From CAIMWS01 sp964409245 (GTDB lineage: Bacteria; Verrucomicrobiota; Verrucomicrobiia; Limisphaerales; UBA1319), in contig CAYPCQ010000009.1 of assembly GCA_964409245.1 (NCBI GenBank), forward strand, positions 1 through 64,000: a DNA stretch of 64,000 nt. The letters are read 5' to 3'. The position numbers and the translations under genes were made by a program. The notes under the pieces were generated by a model. The model was not told where the DNA came from, did not search any database, and saw only the letters and a program-made list of their open reading frames with translations. How positions within the stretch are numbered: position 1 is the stretch's first letter; each line of letters begins with the position of its first letter. This document shows, in pieces, positions 60,917 to 64,000 of this stretch.

Positions 60917-60968
60917 ATGGCGGTTTTCGCCGCCGACCCCATTATTCTGGAGGTTAAGCCCGTGTGAA
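60917..60968 (-). promoter_or_regulatory. putative purS promoter with 5' leader hairpin
   Basis: On the minus strand, TTCACA (60963-60968), a 16-bp spacer and AATAAT (60941-60946) each match five of six sigma70 consensus positions. Transcription would begin near 60934. The leader then forms GGCGG-CGAAAA-CCGCC (60919-60934 region), followed by ATAATTTTTAATG, where ATG is the purS start. The hairpin plus T-run could also terminate transcripts reading through from the DUF362 gene. Confidence 0.45.
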
Positions 60969-61001
60969 GCGAGATTTTTTTAGTGGATGGAACCCGGGCG
61001 T

Positions 61002-62114
61002 TCAAGGCGCTTCTTCGATGTGGATCAGGCGCAGTTCGGAATTGCCCAGATCCATCAATGCGGCATTGATATAAGGCTCCAAATACGGCTTTTTCACCTC
61101 GCGTTTGGCGATGCGGCGCTGGCGGTCCAATTCAAAAACGGAAAGCACATCCAGCGCCACCGGGTCTTTGCTGAAACGCAATTGGTTCAAAGCGGTGGCA
61201 TAATTCAGCCGGGGCTGCACCTCGCCCTCGTATTGGCAAATCAGGGCATCCACGAGGCTGAGGGCCACCTTTTCAGATATTTCCGGCAGGGCATAAATTT
61301 CTGGAAGGGCGGTGGCTTCGAGGGTTTGGTTTTGTTCAAACCTTAATATGTTATCCACGCTGCCGGAGGCCAGGCTGAACAGGTTGCCGGCCACGCCGGC
61401 GGTGTTGTGATTCAGCAGGGGGGTGACGTTGATGATTTTGGTGATTTGCCGGGTTAAAAGATTCGATACAAATGATTTGCGTCCGTAATTATGGGGCGAC
61501 TGCTGGAGGATGACGGGCTTGGTGGGCGGCTCTTCATCCTCCCGCGGGGATCGATAATCTTCGTGGTGGCGGCTGAATTCGCTATCCCCCCAGATCAAAC
61601 GGCCCAGGACGGAGGATTCATAAAACACGGTAGGATCATAACCGGCTTCCTCGCTGGAGGTTACCCTGCTGCCCAGGCGGCGGCCCAAGGCTATGAATCC
61701 GGCATCCTCCAGATGGGGGCGGCGCTTATCCCAAATAACGATTTGAGAAGCTTGGAATCCTGCGCTGAGCAAACTTTCCACCAAGGCGGCAACCACCATC
61801 GGGCGGGTGCCGCCAACCGGGCCGGGAGCGGAATAAACCTTGATGCCAATGATGTCCTGGGAGGAAAACAGGCTGTGCCAGGCGGCTTCCGGAGAGTTGG
61901 TTTCGCAAAGGGCCATGATGCCGCGATGGATCATATCCGGCAGGCGCGCCTTTTGCGGGGTGAAATTGGTGGTGGCCAGCTTGTCGGTGACATAAATGAC
62001 CCGGGATTGCTCCGGCGCGGTATTCCGCGGAGCAGCATGCAGCTCAGATTTGGCCTCGGCGCCAAAGCAAATTCCGGGGCAAATCAGAGAAAAAATCAGA
62101 AAAGCCAACTTCAT
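61002..62114 (-). CDS. DUF362-like exported protein
   Basis: A 370-residue protein. A signal peptide (FLIFSLICPGICFGAEA) is followed by a DUF362-type domain: DIIGIKVYSAPGPVGGTRPM, VVAALVESLLSAGFQASQIV, IWDKRRPHLEDAGF, KIINVTPLLNHNTAGVAGNL and SLVDALICQYEGEVQPRLNY. DUF362 proteins resemble ferredoxin-linked enzymes, but no Cys cluster is present here, so an iron-sulfur role is unlikely. The family occurs widely in Verrucomicrobia and its function is unknown. It lies upstream of purS on the same strand, separated by a hairpin and a promoter candidate, so it is probably a separate unit. Confidence 0.8.
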   Translation of the reverse strand: MKLAFLIFSLICPGICFGAEAKSELHAAPRNTAPEQSRVIYVTDKLATTNFTPQKARLPDMIHRGIMALCETNSPEAAWHSLFSSQDIIGIKVYSAPGPVGGTRPMVVAALVESLLSAGFQASQIVIWDKRRPHLEDAGFIALGRRLGSRVTSSEEAGYDPTVFYESSVLGRLIWGDSEFSRHHEDYRSPREDEEPPTKPVILQQSPHNYGRKSFVSNLLTRQITKIINVTPLLNHNTAGVAGNLFSLASGSVDNILRFEQNQTLEATALPEIYALPEISEKVALSLVDALICQYEGEVQPRLNYATALNQLRFSKDPVALDVLSVFELDRQRRIAKREVKKPYLEPYINAALMDLGNSELRLIHIEEAP

Positions 62115-62220
62115 CCTCGGCTAATATAAACCGTCATTTTCCCCTGATGACAAATAAAAACATGCCGCCAAACATGTTTGACGCCTCGCGCCGCCAGACT
62201 TAGGATGGCCTGCACGAGCT

Positions 62221-62568
62221 ATGAAAACATATTCCTGGTTTTTTACCGCATTGATGGTTTTGATGGTATTGGCGGGCGGCTGCGGCAAGCAAGGGTCTGC
62301 TGATCCGGCCAAAGTTTTTGATGGGGCAGACGCCACCTTGAAAGGCTACTGGGAAAAAGCCCAGGTCGCGGTCAAGGCCAACGATTACGCCGGCGCCATC
62401 ACCTTGCTATTTACGCTGCGCAATCAACCCAACCTCACGCCCAAGCAATACGAAGCGGTGCAAATCGCCTTTTCAGACATGTACACCAAGACGATCCAGG
62501 CTGCCAATGGGGGGGATGCCAATGCCAAAAAAGCCCTGGATATGACCTCCCAGCTCCGCGGCCGGTAA
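62221..62568 (+). CDS. small predicted lipoprotein
   Basis: This 115-residue protein has signal peptide and lipobox VLMVLAGGCGKQGS (lipidated Cys at about residue 21). The helical mature part (LKGYWEKAQVAVKANDYAGA, AITLLFTLRNQPNLTPKQYE, AVQIAFSDMYTKTIQAANGG) suggests a single TPR-like helical hairpin. No family is recognised. Divergent from the DUF362 gene, and 75 bp upstream of the FG-GAP protein, which may be in the same unit. Confidence 0.75.
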   Translation: MKTYSWFFTALMVLMVLAGGCGKQGSADPAKVFDGADATLKGYWEKAQVAVKANDYAGAITLLFTLRNQPNLTPKQYEAVQIAFSDMYTKTIQAANGGDANAKKALDMTSQLRGR

Positions 62569-62643
62569 TTGAAGGAAACCCTCGCTCCGTCCGCAACTGA
62601 CTGGAATTGGTTTCTTGAACGCGGCGCCTGACTCCAGCGGATC

Positions 62644-64000
62644 ATGATCCCACGCCGCTGGCTCATTTGGGTGCTGCCGGGGGTGGTTTTGGGTGCGGTG
62701 CTGATTCGTCAGATTAAGCCACAGCCAACCTCTGTTTCTCCCTCTGCCAAGGTTGCCCAAACCACGCTGCAGGAATTAACCGCCCAAGTCACTGCGCTGG
62801 AGGCGAAGGAAAATGAAGTTGCGTCGCGGGATTGGGGGCCGGAACTGTCAGCCCAACAGTGCGGTGCGGTATTCGAGAAGCTCTGGGATGCCCTGAATGC
62901 CGCCGCCAATAAATTTGAAATTTTGAAGGAGTTCCCGTTCCGCCAGATATGCCTGCCGGTGTATGGTCCGGCCAAGCCGATCAAGCACGGGATTGAAGGG
63001 TTTGAAAATGCCAGTTCAGGCCATTGGGCGCCAGCCTCAGAGGGGATGAAAGCGCTCGATAAAATGGGCGCAGCGGGGTGGGCGATCAGCCGATCGGAAT
63101 TCCGGCATAACCAGTTTCAAACCAATAAGTTCGGGAATCCTGGAGCCAGCGTGTTTCAGGTCCGATTCGATTTGGTGAACGCGCCGCAAAATCAACGGGC
63201 CACCCTGGAGGGGGATCTGGGCGTTGAATGGGTTGCGGAACCGGCGCCAGATGGAATTCCCCGCGTGGACCGTTTGCATGCCAGCCAATTGCGGTTGTTA
63301 ATGCGCACCGGAACTCCGCCTTTTCAGCCCGTGCTGGTTGAAGAGGTTGCGCCGTTTGAAAAAACGCATTTTATCGATCCATTGATGCTTTATGACCTTG
63401 ATGGGGATGGCTTTCCCGAAATCATATTAGCGGCCAGGAACCTGGTGTTCAAGCAGCAGGCCCATGGAGGTTATGCCCAACAGCCGCTGTGCAAATTCCC
63501 TCCCGGCTTGGTTTTCACGGGGTGCCTCGCCGATTTCGATGGGGATGGCGTGGCTGACTTCCTTTGCGCCTTATTCGAGGGGCTTATGCTTTTCAAAGGT
63601 TCGCCAACGGGTGCCTTTGATGAGCCTGGCCGCTGGGTGTGGAAAGCGGTTCCCCGGCTCAAGTATGCGCAGACGCTCGTTTGCGGGGATATCGATCACG
63701 ATGGCGATTTGGATGTGTGGCTGGGCCAGTATAAGAATCCCTATGAGCGGGGCCAGATGCCAACACCTTATTATGATGCCAACGATGGCCATCCCTCGTA
63801 TCTATTGCTTAACGATGGCCAAGGCAACTTTTCGGACGCGACCGAGGTGGCCGGCCTGGCTAAAAAGCGGTGGCGGCGCTGCTATAGCGCCTCTTTGGCG
63901 GATTTGAATGGCGATGGCCACCTGGACCTTTTGGTGGTGAGCGATTTCTCCGGACTGGATGCTTATGCCAACGATGGCCAAGGGCATTTCACCGATTTAA
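62644..64000 (+). CDS. FG-GAP/VCBS repeat protein, 3' end beyond the window
   Basis: Open from ATG 62644 to the window end (at least 452 residues) without a stop. An N-terminal membrane anchor or signal (WLIWVLPGVVLGAVLIRQI) and a region of about 190 residues without recognised family precede calcium-binding FG-GAP repeats: LYDLDGDGFPEIILA, ADFDGDGVADFLCA, GDIDHDGDLDVWLGQY and ADLNGDGHLDLLVVS, spaced roughly 55-75 residues. These build a seven-bladed integrin-like propeller in CRTAC1/ASPIC-UnbV proteins; a UnbV C-terminus may lie beyond the edge. It is probably exported and cell-associated. Confidence 0.85.
   Translation, partial: MIPRRWLIWVLPGVVLGAVLIRQIKPQPTSVSPSAKVAQTTLQELTAQVTALEAKENEVASRDWGPELSAQQCGAVFEKLWDALNAAANKFEILKEFPFRQICLPVYGPAKPIKHGIEGFENASSGHWAPASEGMKALDKMGAAGWAISRSEFRHNQFQTNKFGNPGASVFQVRFDLVNAPQNQRATLEGDLGVEWVAEPAPDGIPRVDRLHASQLRLLMRTGTPPFQPVLVEEVAPFEKTHFIDPLMLYDLDGDGFPEIILAARNLVFKQQAHGGYAQQPLCKFPPGLVFTGCLADFDGDGVADFLCALFEGLMLFKGSPTGAFDEPGRWVWKAVPRLKYAQTLVCGDIDHDGDLDVWLGQYKNPYERGQMPTPYYDANDGHPSYLLLNDGQGNFSDATEVAGLAKKRWRRCYSASLADLNGDGHLDLLVVSDFSGLDAYANDGQGHFTDL

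Overview
The window is about 60% G+C and looks like chromosomal DNA of a free-living verrucomicrobium, probably of the Pedosphaera/Limisphaerales type. This is an inference from gene style: a PEP-CTERM secreted protease, many long secreted repeat proteins (Ig-like, thrombospondin type 3, FG-GAP, PQQ propeller), DUF1080 and DUF3863 families, ISAs1-type transposase remnants, a DUF3568 lipoprotein and separate purS/purQ/purL genes. No rRNA, CRISPR array, phage or complete tRNA was seen.

Layout. 1-770: edge of a frameshifted ISAs1-type transposase carrying a DUF4338 (DruA-like) N-terminus. 1.2-3.9 kb: rpsO-pnp with a strong hairpin between them. 4.1-6.8 kb: a BatD/BatE-like pair. 6.8-26.6 kb (minus strand): a seven-gene, translationally coupled operon pfaD-pfaA-pfaBC-oleA-oleB-oleC-oleD. 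27.0-37.1 kb (plus): lipoprotein, DUF1080, ROK kinase-like, PIG-L deacetylase, HldD-like epimerase, AsmA-like giant and an M20 dipeptidase. 37.1-41.9 kb (minus): YkgJ-type protein, SGNH hydrolase and a secreted protein of about 14 repeats. 42.1-48.9 kb: ThyA-type thymidylate synthase, DUF4143 ATPase, PQQ propeller, ISAs1 remnant, DUF3863 protein, PEP-CTERM metalloprotease. 49-54 kb: a poorly conserved segment with a broken gene, a hypothetical gene, endonuclease IV, an XRE repressor with a perfect 20-bp palindrome, an Ig/TSP3 protein, and two copies of a dispersed hairpin repeat. 54.3-60.9 kb (minus): purS-purQ-purL followed by a 2-oxoacid dehydrogenase E1alpha-E1beta-E2 set. 61-64 kb: DUF362 protein, small lipoprotein and a truncated FG-GAP protein.

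The most interesting system is the 20-kb pfa-ole operon. PfaD, PfaA and the fused PfaBC form a complete polyunsaturated fatty acid (PUFA) synthase apart from the phosphopantetheinyl transferase. OleA, OleB, OleC and OleD are the four enzymes that join two acyl chains head to head and convert them through a beta-lactone to a long-chain olefin. In Shewanella the two sets cooperate to make a C31 polyene (hentriacontanonaene) but are separate loci. Here the spacing and overlaps tie them into one unit, and the PUFA synthase lacks the terminal acyltransferase domain of the myxobacterial version. The simplest inference is a dedicated assembly line for a long-chain polyunsaturated hydrocarbon.
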